Notes under the pieces: model-generated
The model's database searches: none
Told to the model about the DNA's origin: nothing
Seen by the model: the letters and a program-made list of their open reading frames with translations, nothing else
Translations under genes and position numbers: made by a program
Shown here: in pieces, positions 1 through 13,874 of the stretch
Position numbering within the stretch: the stretch's first letter is position 1
How the letters are laid out: each line of letters opens with the position of its first letter
From: Microbacterium sp. SS28
GTDB lineage: Bacteria; Actinomycetota; Actinomycetes; Actinomycetales; Microbacteriaceae
DNA length: 64,000 nt
NCBI RefSeq assembly: GCF_022761035.1
Contig: NZ_JAKWJP010000002.1
Coordinates: 248,001 to 312,000, forward strand
Direction of reading: 5' to 3'

Positions 1-428
1 ACGGTCATGACGAGGATCTGGTCGAAGTCGTCGAGGAGGTCGAACAGGCTCTCGACGGGGGTCGCGGGCTTGACGGCGACGCCCGCGCGCGCGCCGATCG
101 ACCGCAGCCGGCGGGCGAGGGCCACGGGCTCGGTCGCCGCTTCGAGGTGGAAGGTCACCGATGCGGCGCCGATCTCGGCGTACTCCGGCGCCCAGCGGTC
201 GGGGTCGGCGATCATGAGGTGCACGTCGAGCGGCACGGGGCTCGTCGCCTGGATCCGCTCGACCATCTGCGGACCGAACGTGAGGTTCGGCACGAAGTGG
301 TTGTCCATGACGTCGACGTGGACGAAGTCCGCCTCCGCGATGCGCGCGAGCTCGGCCTGCATGTTGACGAAGTCGGCAGCCAGGATGCTGGGGTTGATCC
401 GGATGCGGTCCTGGTCGTGGCGCGGCAT
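1..428 (-). CDS. rpe: Ribulose-phosphate 3-epimerase, 5' part only (cut by window edge)
   Basis: Interconverts ribulose 5-phosphate and xylulose 5-phosphate in the pentose phosphate pathway. The reading frame starts with ATG at 428 and runs off the left edge, giving about 142 N-terminal residues. The start has the family pattern: INPSILAADF, then HVDVMDNHFVPNLTFGP, then LDVHLMI, which carry the TIM-barrel metal and substrate residues (H and D of HVDVMD, H of DVHLM). It is divergent from the glutaminase gene, with only 20 bp between the two start codons. In other actinobacteria rpe lies next to fmt-rsmB, so the glutaminase gene looks like an insertion here. The catalytic C-terminal part cannot be judged. 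Confidence 0.93.
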   Translation of the reverse strand, partial: MPRHDQDRIRINPSILAADFVNMQAELARIAEADFVHVDVMDNHFVPNLTFGPQMVERIQATSPVPLDVHLMIADPDRWAPEYAEIGAASVTFHLEAATEPVALARRLRSIGARAGVAVKPATPVESLFDLLDDFDQILVMT

Positions 429-430
429 CC

Positions 431-445
431 GTCCATTATGGTCGA
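431..445. promoter_or_regulatory. Possible shared -10 region for leaderless rpe and glsA transcripts
   Basis: The 20-bp gap between the two start codons holds CCATTATGG (433-441), which reads as a -10-like hexamer on both strands: CATAAT toward rpe and CATTAT toward glsA. Spacing would put the rpe transcript start at or next to its ATG and the glsA start 2-3 nt before its GTG. Neither gene has a clear Shine-Dalgarno sequence. No convincing -35 boxes were seen, so this is a weak prediction. Confidence 0.3.
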
Positions 446-448
446 GCC

Positions 449-1621
449 GTGGATCCCATCGTGGCGCTCATGCAGCAGGTCGTGGACGACGTCTCGGATG
501 ACGACAGCGGCTCCCCCGCGTCCTACATCCCCGAACTCGCGACCGTCGACCCCGATCGTCTGGCGTTCGCCGTCGTCGGCCCGCGCGGCATCGTGCGCTC
601 GGTCGGCGACGACGAGGTCGAGTTCACGATCCAGTCGATCTCGAAGCCCTTCGTCCTCGCGCACGTGCTGTCGCGGCAGGGGCTCGACGCCGTCATGAAG
701 CGCGTCGGCACCGAGCCGAGCGGCGAGCCGTTCAACGCCATCAGCCTCGAAGAGGGCACCGGCCGCCCCGAGAACCCCATGGTGAACGCGGGCGCGATCG
801 CCACGACGGGCATGGTGGAGGGAGCGGATGTCGCGGAGCGCACGCGGCGGATCCTCGAGACCCTCTCGGCGTTCGCGGGCCGCGAGCTGCGCGTCGACGA
901 GTCGGTCTACCGGTCGGAATCCACGACGGGTGACCGCAACCGCGCACTCGGGCACCTCATGCGCTCGTACGGCATCGTCGACGCCCCCGTCGACGTCGCC
1001 CTCGAGACCTACTTCCGGCAGTGCTCGATCCTCGTGACGGTGAGGGACCTCTCGGTCATGGCGTCGACGCTCGCGTTCGGCGGTGTCAACCCCGTCACGG
1101 GTGAGCGTGTCGCCTCGGAGCGCGTCGCGCGCGACGTGCTCTCGATCATGTCGAGCTGCGGCATGTACGACTTCTCGGGCGAGTGGCTCCTGCGCGTCGG
1201 GCTGCCCGCGAAGAGCGGCGTCAGCGGCGGCGTGCTCGCGGTCGCGCCGTCCCAGTTCGGCGTCGCGGCGTTCAGTCCGCGCTTGGACCGGCACGGGAAC
1301 AGCGTGCGCGGGCAAGCGATCGTCGCGACGATGTCGGACCGGATGGGGATGCATCTGCTGGAGCCCCACGAGAGCATCTCGCAGCCGATCGTCGACATCA
1401 CCGAGACCCCGGAGGGACGCGTCATCCGGCTCAGCGGAGAGCTCGGGTTCGCGGCGGCCGAGCGCGTCCTCGCCGTCCTGCGCGACCTGGCCGTCGCCAC
1501 CCCGTCGGGCTCGACCATCAGCCTCGACGCCCGCGAACTCGCCCGCTCGCACCCCGCCGCACTCGTCGCCTTGAAGGTCGAGCTCGACGGGCTCCCGGCA
1601 TCGATCACGCTGCTGGAGTGA
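449..1621 (+). CDS. glsA: Glutaminase with C-terminal STAS domain
   Basis: Hydrolyses glutamine to glutamate and ammonia; cytosolic, of the beta-lactamase-like glutaminase family. The Ser-x-x-Lys catalytic pair is S63-K66 (QSISKPF), preceded by the family motif YIPELA (26-31) and followed by MVNAGAI (111-117). The catalytic part ends near residue 308. About 80 further residues (from ISQPIVDITE to the end) have the alternating strands and helices of a STAS/anti-sigma-antagonist fold, as in some other bacterial glutaminases, making the protein 390 residues instead of about 310. The GTG start at 449 is the only sensible one, since the family N-terminus follows at once. Convergent with rsmB. Confidence 0.9.
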   Translation: MDPIVALMQQVVDDVSDDDSGSPASYIPELATVDPDRLAFAVVGPRGIVRSVGDDEVEFTIQSISKPFVLAHVLSRQGLDAVMKRVGTEPSGEPFNAISLEEGTGRPENPMVNAGAIATTGMVEGADVAERTRRILETLSAFAGRELRVDESVYRSESTTGDRNRALGHLMRSYGIVDAPVDVALETYFRQCSILVTVRDLSVMASTLAFGGVNPVTGERVASERVARDVLSIMSSCGMYDFSGEWLLRVGLPAKSGVSGGVLAVAPSQFGVAAFSPRLDRHGNSVRGQAIVATMSDRMGMHLLEPHESISQPIVDITETPEGRVIRLSGELGFAAAERVLAVLRDLAVATPSGSTISLDARELARSHPAALVALKVELDGLPASITLLE

Positions 1622-1715
1622 CCGTCTGGGCGGGCGTGCGGCAGGGGTTCTCGTCGAGACAGATGACGTGCGGCTCGGTCTCGGCGGAATCTGCTGATTG
1701 AGCGGAGCGCGCTGG

Positions 1716-3080
1716 TCAGACGCGCCGCAGGAGCGAGATCGACATCGCGTCGGTGTTGTGGCGGTGCGGCCAGAGCTGCGCGCGCAGCGAGCCGTCGGCC
1801 TGCGCCGGCAGCCGCGGGTCGGTCGACGCGACGCGCGCGACGACAGCCCGCGCGTCGACCTCCTCGAGCGACGAGCCGAATGCGCGTCGCACCTCGGCGA
1901 CGACACCGGACGTCTCTGCGAGATGCGGCGAGCACGTGATGTACGCGACGATCCCGCCGGGGCGGAGCGCCAGGACCGCGGCCGAGAGGAGCTCGGTCTG
2001 CAGTTCGGTGAGCGACGGGACGTCGGAGGGCGACTTGCGCCAGCGCGCCTCGGGCCGCCGGCGCAGCGCGCCCAGCCCCGTGCACGGCGCGTCGACGAGG
2101 ATGCGGTCGTAGAGCCCGGGAGTGTCGGCGGCACGGAACCGGCCGTCCTCTTCGGACACGTCCACCTCGAGCGGGACGCCCGCGATCGCGCGCCGCACGA
2201 GCCCCGCGCGGGCGGGTGAGATCTCGTTCGCCTCGAGCAGCGCGCCCCCGGCCAGCGCCTCGGCGGCCAGCACGGCGGTCTTGCCGCCGGGGCCCGCGCA
2301 CAGGTCGAGCCAGCGCTCGCCGGGGCGGACGGGCTCGGCGCGCGTCAGAGCGAGCGCCGCGAGCTGCGACCCTTCGTCCTGCACGCGCACGCGGCCGCCG
2401 GAGCCCGTCACGAGCCCCTCGGGATCGCCGCCGCCGAGCCGGAAGCCGAGCGGAGAGTAGGGCGTGTGCCGGGCGTCGTCGGGGACCTCGGCGAGTCCGG
2501 GAAGGGCGGCCATCGTGACGCGCGGCGAGGCGTTGTCGGCCGTCAGGAGGGCCTCCAGCTCGTCGGCACGCCCCTCGGCGGCGAGGGCGCGCCGGAAGGC
2601 GCGGACGATCCACACGGGGTGCGAGTAGACCAGGCCGAGGCGCTCGTCCTCGGAGCGCGCCGACTGCTCTACTCGCGTCATCCAGTCCCCCGGCGTGTCG
2701 CGTGAGATGCGGCGCAGGACGGCGTTGACGAAGCCCGTTGCACCGCGACCCGCTCCACGGACGAGCTCGACCGACTCGTGGACGGCGGCATGCGACGCGA
2801 CGCGCGTCGAGAGCAGCTGGTGCACCCCGAGGCGGAGCGCGTCGATGACGGCGGCGTCGATCTCCTGCACGGGACGATCGGCGGCGATCGAGATCACGGC
2901 GTCGTACGTGCCGCGGCGACGGAGAGTGCCGTAGGTGAGCTCCGTCGCCAGGGCGGCGTCGGCCGTCGAGAGCTGAGCCCGCGCGATCGCGGTGGGCAGC
3001 AGCAGATTGGCGTAGGCGTCGGACTCGCCGACCGCCTGCAGCACGTCGTGTGCGACGCGGCGGGGTGCGCTGGCGCTCAT
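1716..3080 (-). CDS. rsmB: 16S rRNA (cytosine-967-C5)-methyltransferase RsmB
   Basis: SAM-dependent methyltransferase for m5C967 of 16S rRNA (Fmu/Sun family), 454 residues. An N-terminal NusB-like all-helical domain is followed by a Rossmann methyltransferase domain with the SAM loop WLDLCAGPGGKT. Both family cysteines are present: C333 in DAPCTGLG and catalytic C383 in ITCSPH. The ATG at 3080 (MSASAPRR) overlaps the fmt stop codon as ATGA, typical of translational coupling, so longer upstream starts were rejected. The fmt-rsmB pairing is widespread in bacteria. Confidence 0.95.
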   Translation of the reverse strand: MSASAPRRVAHDVLQAVGESDAYANLLLPTAIARAQLSTADAALATELTYGTLRRRGTYDAVISIAADRPVQEIDAAVIDALRLGVHQLLSTRVASHAAVHESVELVRGAGRGATGFVNAVLRRISRDTPGDWMTRVEQSARSEDERLGLVYSHPVWIVRAFRRALAAEGRADELEALLTADNASPRVTMAALPGLAEVPDDARHTPYSPLGFRLGGGDPEGLVTGSGGRVRVQDEGSQLAALALTRAEPVRPGERWLDLCAGPGGKTAVLAAEALAGGALLEANEISPARAGLVRRAIAGVPLEVDVSEEDGRFRAADTPGLYDRILVDAPCTGLGALRRRPEARWRKSPSDVPSLTELQTELLSAAVLALRPGGIVAYITCSPHLAETSGVVAEVRRAFGSSLEEVDARAVVARVASTDPRLPAQADGSLRAQLWPHRHNTDAMSISLLRRV

Positions 3081-4000
3081 TCCGCGACCACCCGACCCTC
3101 GGCGCGCATCCCGCGCCACCAGTCGGGGGCGCGCATCGCGCCCTTGCCGGCGGGCTGGACGGTCTCGAGCACGATCGGGTCGGTCGCGGTCCCCGCGTGC
3201 ACGTCGCGTCCCACGAGGGCGAGCTCGCCCGGAGAGAGGCGCTCGGCTCCCGCGGGGGCGGGCGCCGCCGCGAGAACCTTGAGGCGCGCACCGTCGAGGG
3301 TCGTGTGCGCGCCCGGCTCGGGGGTCACGCCGCGCACGCGCGAGAGGACGGCTTCCCGCGGTTCGCGCCAGCGGATGCGGCCATCCTCGAGACCGAGCTT
3401 CGCGGCGTGGGTGGGTTCGCCCGTCTGAGCGCGCGCCTGGGCCGTGCCGGCGGCGATCCCGTCCACGACCTCGCTCACGAGGTCCGCACCGCGCACGGCG
3501 AGATCGGCGAGCAGCTCACCGGCCGTCACGCCCTCGGGCGTCGGGATGCGCAGCTGCGCGAAGACGTCGCCCGCATCGAGGGCGGGCACGAGCTGGAACA
3601 CCGCCGCACCCGTCTCGGCGTCGCCTGCGATGAGCGCGCGCTGCACGGGGGCGGCTCCGCGCCAGCGCGGCAGCAGGGAGAAGTGCAGATTGATCCAGCC
3701 GTGCCCGGGCAGCGACAGGAGCGGCTCGCGGACGAGCCCGCCGTACGCGACGATGACGCCCAGGTCGGGGGCGAACGCGCCGATCGCCCCGGTCGCCGCG
3801 TCGTCGAGGCGGTCGGCCTTGATCGTCGGGATGCCGAGCTCCCCGGCGGCCTGCGCGACGGGAGACGGCGTCAGGACGCGCTTGCGCCCGAGCGGCGCGT
3901 CCGTGCGCGTGACGACCGCGACGACATCGTGGTCGGAGGCGGCAAGGCGGCGGAGCGTCGGGACCGCGGCATCCGGGGTCCCGGCGAAGACGAGGCGCAT
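3077..4000 (-). CDS. fmt: Methionyl-tRNA formyltransferase
   Basis: Transfers a formyl group from 10-formyltetrahydrofolate to initiator Met-tRNA. The 307-residue protein begins MRLVFAGTPDAAVPTL, matching the family start exactly. The catalytic signature is complete: N104, H106 and SLLP (108-111) in the INLHFSLLPRWRGAAP segment. The C-terminal OB-like domain that binds tRNA occupies roughly residues 205-307. It lies 8 bp downstream of priA and overlaps rsmB by 4 nt, so all three are probably co-transcribed. Longer starts inside priA were rejected. Confidence 0.95.
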   Translation of the reverse strand: MRLVFAGTPDAAVPTLRRLAASDHDVVAVVTRTDAPLGRKRVLTPSPVAQAAGELGIPTIKADRLDDAATGAIGAFAPDLGVIVAYGGLVREPLLSLPGHGWINLHFSLLPRWRGAAPVQRALIAGDAETGAAVFQLVPALDAGDVFAQLRIPTPEGVTAGELLADLAVRGADLVSEVVDGIAAGTAQARAQTGEPTHAAKLGLEDGRIRWREPREAVLSRVRGVTPEPGAHTTLDGARLKVLAAAPAPAGAERLSPGELALVGRDVHAGTATDPIVLETVQPAGKGAMRAPDWWRGMRAEGRVVAE

Positions 4001-4008
4001 GGCGCTCC

Positions 4009-5994
4009 TCACAGGTCGAGGTCGGGCACGTCGACCCGCACTCTGAGTGTATTGCGAGCGCCGGGCGTCCTCCCGCGCGCGTTCTTGCGCGCACGCAGCG
4101 CATCGGCGACGACCGAAGAGCGCAGGCTCTCGGTGACGCGCCCGCCCTGCCCGTAGTCGAAGCGGACGAGCGCGCGCACGGTGTCGTCGTCGCGGGCGAC
4201 GGGTCCGAGCAGATCCTGCGCCCCGAGATCGGGCGCGGCATCCCGGACCGCCGCGAGGGCCGCCGTCACCGACGTGGAGGGACCCTCGAGGACCGCGACA
4301 CGGACGGCGGGCGGCATCCGCAGCGGCGCTCGGTCGGCGAGCTCGGAGCGCGCGTAGGCGGCGGGCGTCCACGTCGCGAGAGCGCGCGCCACGGAGCCAG
4401 TGACGCCCACGAGGTGCACGGGGGCGTTCGCCGCCGACAGGGCTGCCGCGTTCATCCACCAGCGCAGGCACGACTCGCCGATCCGCAGATCGTCGGCCAG
4501 CAGCATCCGCTCGCCGTCCAGCAGGATGACGGCGCGATAGCCGCCCTCGGCGATCGGCTCGGCGCCGCGGGTCGCGACGACGAGTGCGGGGCGCGCGTCG
4601 ACGTGAGTGACCGGGTGGTCGCCGTCGGCGACGATGATCCGGATGCCGGCGAACGCGCGGCCGAGCTCATCGGCGGTGCGCTCGCTGCCCGAGGAGGCCA
4701 TCCGCACCCGGGTGGACTCGCAGTGCGGGCACGCCCATCCGTTCGCGGAGCGGCCGCACCATCCGCACGTCGGCACGGCACCCGGCCGGGCCGCGTGCAG
4801 GGGGCCCGCGCAGTGCTCGCAGCGGGCGGGCCGCCGGCATTCCGCGCACACCAGGACGGGCGAGTATCCGGGACGCGCGACCTGGACGAGGACGGGCCCC
4901 GAGCGCAGCGCCTCGCGGGCGGCCGCGAAGGCCGCGGAGGGCACCCGCGCGCCCCGCGACTCGCCTTCGCGCGTCGCGCTGAGGACGACGCGGGGGCTTC
5001 CTCGCCGCGCGGGCGGCACATCGCGCACCCAGCCCACGCCGATGAGCCGCTCGACGTCGGTCGTGCGTGTGTGGCCCGCGAACAGCAGCGCGCAGGCGTC
5101 GAGCTCCTGCCGGAGCAGGGCGGCGTCGCGCGCGTGCACGCCGGGGCTCAGGGGCTCGTCGAGGAGCGGGTCGCCGTCATCCCACACCGCGATCAGGCCC
5201 GGCGCGTGCACAGGTGCGTAGACCGCCGAGCGATTGCCGACCACGATGCACGGGACAGGGTCGAGCGTGCGCAGGAATCCGGCGTAGCGCGCGGGCGACG
5301 CCTGGCGGGCGTCGAGCCGGATGACCGCCTCGGCGGGGACGAGGCCGGCGAGGGCGTGCTCGAGCTGCGCCTGGTCGCGATGGTCGGGGACGACGAGCAC
5401 GGCGCTGCGCCCCGCGGCGAGCGTCGAGACGGCGGCGGCCGCGAGCAGCTCGGCCCACGCGCCGACCCATCCGCCGTCGCCCGTCGCGACCTGCGCGACA
5501 CGCGCAGGAGCCTCGACCGCGAGGCGTGCGCCCTGCGCCACGCCGTCGGCGAGGCCCGGGAACGCCGCGAGCACTCCCCCGGCCCACTCAGCACTCGCGG
5601 CCGGCACGGCCGGGGCATCCCGAGTCGGCGTCGCGACCCACGCCTTCTCGGCGCGCACCATGCGCTTGGGCACGACGAGACGCAGGATGTCGGACGCCGA
5701 CCCCGACGCACGGTCGGCGGCGCGGCGAGCGAGCGTGTACAGCCGGTGCGGCAGGACGGGGACGGGCGAGAGGACGGCGTCGAGCTCGGAGAGCGGACGG
5801 TCCCCCGTCTCGGGCTCGCCGCGCTCGACGAGGAACCCGTCGACGACGCGACCGGCCGAGCGCAGCGGCACGCGCACGCGGACACCCGGCTGGGCGTCCT
5901 GCTCCCACTCGGGCGGGATGGCGTAGTCGAAGAGACGGTCGAGCTGCGGCAGCGGCGAATCCAGGAGGACTCGCGCCACGGGCCGCGCGGTCAC
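4009..5994 (-). CDS. priA: Primosomal protein N' (PriA), helicase-motif-less actinobacterial type
   Basis: Replication-restart protein of 661 residues with a GTG start at 5994. The N-terminal DNA-binding domain (from ARVLLDSPLPQLDRLFDYAIP) is intact. Eight zinc-binding cysteines are present: C383, C386, C392, C395, C410, C413, C422, C425. The ATPase motifs are degraded: the Walker A position reads ATGDGGWVGAW (170-180) with no GKT, and the DEEH box is replaced by WDDGD (271-275). This is the known actinobacterial form, thought to lack helicase activity while keeping fork binding. It lies between metK and fmt, the usual actinobacterial order. Confidence 0.93.
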   Translation of the reverse strand: MTARPVARVLLDSPLPQLDRLFDYAIPPEWEQDAQPGVRVRVPLRSAGRVVDGFLVERGEPETGDRPLSELDAVLSPVPVLPHRLYTLARRAADRASGSASDILRLVVPKRMVRAEKAWVATPTRDAPAVPAASAEWAGGVLAAFPGLADGVAQGARLAVEAPARVAQVATGDGGWVGAWAELLAAAAVSTLAAGRSAVLVVPDHRDQAQLEHALAGLVPAEAVIRLDARQASPARYAGFLRTLDPVPCIVVGNRSAVYAPVHAPGLIAVWDDGDPLLDEPLSPGVHARDAALLRQELDACALLFAGHTRTTDVERLIGVGWVRDVPPARRGSPRVVLSATREGESRGARVPSAAFAAAREALRSGPVLVQVARPGYSPVLVCAECRRPARCEHCAGPLHAARPGAVPTCGWCGRSANGWACPHCESTRVRMASSGSERTADELGRAFAGIRIIVADGDHPVTHVDARPALVVATRGAEPIAEGGYRAVILLDGERMLLADDLRIGESCLRWWMNAAALSAANAPVHLVGVTGSVARALATWTPAAYARSELADRAPLRMPPAVRVAVLEGPSTSVTAALAAVRDAAPDLGAQDLLGPVARDDDTVRALVRFDYGQGGRVTESLRSSVVADALRARKNARGRTPGARNTLRVRVDVPDLDL

Positions 5995-6051
5995 GTCAGC
6001 GCCCTGCGCGCGCCGAGAGCCATGTCAAGGCCGGGGTGAGCGAGGACCGGC

Positions 6052-7245
<1,194 letters not shown>

Positions 7246-7342
7246 CGAGGCTCCAGGATCGTTACGGGTGCGGCCCGCCCCCAGTCTGAGGGCAGGCCCC
7301 GACATCGCGGCGTCAGGCGCCGCGGGGCGTCACACGCCGGAC

Positions 7343-7597
7343 TTACTCGACCGAGCGGAGGCGGAGCTTGTCTTCGTTGATCTCGTGGAGCGCGATCGTG
7401 AGCGGCTTGTCCTCGACGGTGGAGTCGACGAGCGGGCCCACGTTGTCGAAGAGGTTGCCCTCGTGCAGGTCGGAGTAGTAGTCGTTGATCTGGCGCGCGC
7501 GCTTGGACGCGTAGATCACGAGCTGGTACTTCGAGTCGACCTTGCCGAGCAGGTTGTCGATGGGGGGCTCGATGATGCCCTGGTTCGTTCCGGCCAT
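7343..7597 (-). CDS. rpoZ: RNA polymerase omega subunit
   Basis: Small RNA polymerase assembly subunit, 84 residues, starting [17 protein letters not shown] with GGAGG about 6 nt upstream of ATG 7597. The central [20 protein letters not shown] is the conserved omega core that clamps the beta' C-terminus, followed by [15 protein letters not shown]. It sits directly after gmk, the near-universal gmk-rpoZ pairing, and is probably co-transcribed with it (81-bp gap). Confidence 0.95.
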   Translation of the reverse strand: MAGTNQGIIEPPIDNLLGKVDSKYQLVIYASKRARQINDYYSDLHEGNLFDNVGPLVDSTVEDKPLTIALHEINEDKLRLRSVE

Positions 7598-7678
7598 GGG
7601 GGAACCTCCTGGTTCGGGGGCGGATGTCGGTGGAAGACGTACGGCACGCGTCACCCGGCGCGCGCCCAAACAGACAGT

Positions 7679-8575
7679 CTACCGCGTGAGGGCGACGACC
7701 TCTTCGGCGGCGTGGCCGACTTCGTCGTTGACGACGAGGAAGTCGAACTCGTGCTGGGCCGCGAGCTCGACCTTGGCGGTGCGCAGTCGGCGACTGCGCT
7801 CCTCGGCGCCCTCCGTGCCGCGGCCGACGAGGCGCTGCACGAGCTCGTCCCAGCTCGGCGGCAGCAAGAAGACGAGGGTCGCGGACGGCTCGGCCGCCCG
7901 CACCTGGCGCGCACCCTGCAGGTCGATCTCGAGCAGGACGCTCCGGCCCTCGTCGAGGGCCTTCTCGATCGGCCGGCGGGGCGTGCCGTAGCGGAAGCGG
8001 TTGTGCACCGTCGCGTGCTCGAGCAGCTCGTCGTCCGCGATGAGGCGGTCGAACTCCGCGTCGTCGACGAAGTAGTAGTGCTCGCCCTCGGTCTCGCCGG
8101 GGCGCGGAGCGCGCGTCGTGGCGGACACCGACAGGTGGATCTCGGGATGCTCCCGCTTGATGTGCGCCGCGACGGTGCCCTTGCCGACCGCCGTCGGCCC
8201 TGCGAGCACGACGAGACGGCTGCGGCCGCTGCGGGGCTGAAGTTCGGGCCAGCGCTCGTCGAGGAAAGCCTCGAGCGCACGGCGCTGGCGGGCGCCGAGG
8301 CCGCCGAGCCGCTTGACGGGCGAGATGCTCAGCTGCGCGAGGATCCGGTCGCGCTTGCCCTCGCCGATCGCGGGGATCGCGGTCAGGAACTCCGTGACGC
8401 GCATCGTGCCGGCGGGCGACGCGGGATCCTCGAACGCGCGCCGCAGCAGCTGCTGCGGCGTGAGGACACGCATGGCGACGTCCTGCTTGAGAGCCGCACG
8501 CGCACGCCGCGCGGCGACGGCGCGACGGGATGCCGCGGCCCGGTCGACCTCGGGAGGATGCTGTGCGTCAGGCAT
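7679..8575 (-). CDS. gmk: Guanylate kinase with N-terminal mIHF-like domain
   Basis: A 298-residue fusion. Residues from about 20 to 108 match the actinobacterial integration host factor m[11 protein letters not shown], then [14 protein letters not shown], then [20 protein letters not shown], the helix-two-turn-helix DNA-binding region. Residues from about 118 onward are a full guanylate kinase with P-loop GPTAVGKGT (126-134) and the GMP-binding region ([17 protein letters not shown]), phosphorylating GMP to GDP. In Mycobacterium mihF and gmk are separate adjacent genes; here they form one frame with no internal stop. ATG 8575 lies 8 nt inside the pyrF 3' end. Internal initiation at MRVLTP (residue 35) or later cannot be excluded. 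Confidence 0.9.
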   Translation of the reverse strand: MPDAQHPPEVDRAAASRRAVAARRARAALKQDVAMRVLTPQQLLRRAFEDPASPAGTMRVTEFLTAIPAIGEGKRDRILAQLSISPVKRLGGLGARQRRALEAFLDERWPELQPRSGRSRLVVLAGPTAVGKGTVAAHIKREHPEIHLSVSATTRAPRPGETEGEHYYFVDDAEFDRLIADDELLEHATVHNRFRYGTPRRPIEKALDEGRSVLLEIDLQGARQVRAAEPSATLVFLLPPSWDELVQRLVGRGTEGAEERSRRLRTAKVELAAQHEFDFLVVNDEVGHAAEEVVALTR

Positions 8576-9439
8576 GGGACCCCCCACGGTACAGGGCGGC
8601 CCGCTCCTCGATGCGCGCGACGAGCCCATCCGGGCCGGCCGAGAGGATGCTGCGACTCTCGGACGCGATCACGTTCGGCGCGAGCTCTCCGAAGAGCGCC
8701 GGGAGGTCGGCCGGGTCGGCGCCCTGCGCACCGAAGCCGGGCGCGAGGATCGGCGCGCCGCGCAGGACGTCGTCCGTCAGCCCGAACTCGAGCCGGTCCA
8801 CCGTCGCGCCCACCACGAGGCCCACGGGGCCGAGCCCGCCACCGAACGCGGCCGAGCCGTTGACCCACGCGATGTCGCGGGCGACGCGCGCCGCGACGGT
8901 CTCGCCGTCACCGGCCGCGACATCCGTCGTGTGCGCGGTCTGCAGCGACGCCGCCTCGGGGTTGCTCGTCGCGGCGAGGACGAAGACGCCCTTCCCGCCG
9001 CGGACGGCGAGGGTCAGCGTGCCGCGCAGCGACTCGGGGCCGAGGTACGGGCTCACCGTGACGGCGTCCGACTCGAGCGGGGAACCCGGCTCGAGCCAGG
9101 CGGCCGCGTAGCCGTCCATCGTCGTGCCGATGTCGCCGCGCTTCGCGTCCGCGATCACGATGAGGCCCGCGGCACGTCCCGCCGCGATGACCTCCTCGAG
9201 AGCCGCGTACCCGGCGGCACCTGCGCGCTCGAAGAAGGCGACCTGCGGCTTGACGACGCCGACGCGCCCGGACGCTGCGTCCACGACGCGCAGTCCGAAC
9301 TCGCGGAGGCCCTTGCCCGAGGCATCCAGCCCCCACTCCTTCAGGAGCTGCGTATGCGGGTCGATCCCGACGCAGAGCGGCCCGTGCTGCGCGAACGCGG
9401 CAGTCAGCCGTGCGCCGAACGCTTCGACCCGCTCAGCGG

Positions 9440-9443
<4 letters not shown>
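8568..9443 (-). CDS. pyrF: Orotidine 5'-phosphate decarboxylase
   Basis: Last step of UMP synthesis: decarboxylates OMP. At 291 residues it is the longer type 2 form. The catalytic D-x-K-x-x-D array is [11 protein letters not shown], with D99, K101 and D104. The GTG start at 9443 overlaps the carB stop by 4 nt and the reading frame ends 8 nt inside gmk. It is the last gene of the pyr operon. Confidence 0.96.
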
Positions 9444-12719
<3,276 letters not shown>

Positions 12720-12727
<8 letters not shown>

Positions 12728-13874
12728 TGTTGTCCTTGATCGTGGCGAGAACGAGGTCCCGGAAGCGGTCGAAGAGGTAGTTGGCGTCGTGCGGGCCGGC
12801 CGCGGCCTCGGGGTGGTACTGCACCGAGAAGGCGGGGATGTCGAGTGCCCGCAGGCCCTCGACGACCTGGTCGTTGAGTCCCACGTGGCTCACCTCGACG
12901 CGTCCATAGCCGTTGGGGCTGTCGAAAGCGCCTTCGAGCGGCGCGTCGACGGCGAAGCCGTGGTTGTGCGCCGTGATCTCGACGCGGCCCGTCGCCTTGT
13001 CGAGCACGGGCTGGTTGATGCCGCGGTGCCCGAAGGGGAGCTTGTACGTTCCGAGGCCCAGCGCGCGGCCGAGCAGCTGGTTGCCGAAGCAGATGCCGAA
13101 GAAGGGCAGCCCGTCGTCGAGGACGCCGCGCAGGAGCTCCACGTGGTCGCCCGAGGCGGCGGGGTCGCCGGGTCCGTTCGAGTAGAAGACCGCGACGGGC
13201 TCGATCGCACGGATGTCGTCGATCGTGACATCCTGCGGAAGGACGTGGACGTCGAAGCCGCGCGCCGCGAGGTTGTCGATCGTCGCCTGCTTGACGCCGA
13301 GGTCGAGCACCGCGAGGTTGCCGATGCGCTCCCCCGTCGCCTCCGTCACCTCTGCCGAGGCGACCGAGACGGCCGCCGAGAGGTTCTGGCCCGCCATCTG
13401 CGGAGCGTCGGTCACGAGGCGCAGCTGCTCCTCGGGGTCGAGGGCGGCGGCCTCGCCCGAGAAGATGCCGCCGCGCATGCTGCCCGCCGAGCGGATGTGG
13501 CGCGTCACGGCGCGCGTGTCGATGCCGCTGATGCCCACGACGCCGTCGTTCACGAGCGCGTCGTCGAGCGACTCGTCGGCGCGCCAGTTGGAGACGACGC
13601 GCGAGGGGTCGCGCACGATGTAGCCCGAGACCCAGATGCGGCGCGACTCGGGGTCTTCGCCGTTCATGCCGGTGTTTCCGATGTGCGGCGCCGTCTGCAG
13701 CACGATCTGGCCTGCGTACGAGGGGTCGGTGAGCGTCTCCTGGTAGCCGGTCATGCCGGTCGAGAAGACGACTTCGCCGAGGGTCGTGCCGTGCGCGCCG
13801 TAGGCGCGTCCGACGTGTCGGGTCCCGTCCTCGAGCACGAGGACGGCGGGGTCGGCCTGGAACAGGGAGGTCAT
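12720..13874 (-). CDS. carA: Carbamoyl-phosphate synthase small subunit
   Basis: Glutaminase subunit that feeds ammonia to CarB; 384 residues. The class I amidotransferase triad is complete: C262 ([12 protein letters not shown]), H354 and E356 (VQYHPEA). The N-terminal CPSase domain begins with [16 protein letters not shown]. The gene overlaps the upstream membrane protein gene by 4 nt and carB by 8 nt. Confidence 0.97.

Noticed and set aside
1622..1715. Terminator between convergent glsA and rsmB
   Set aside because: No stable hairpin was found in the 94-bp gap.
7246..7342. Possible SAM riboswitch before metK
   Set aside because: The metK leader is the 97-bp gap itself and shows no SAM-aptamer-like core or terminator.
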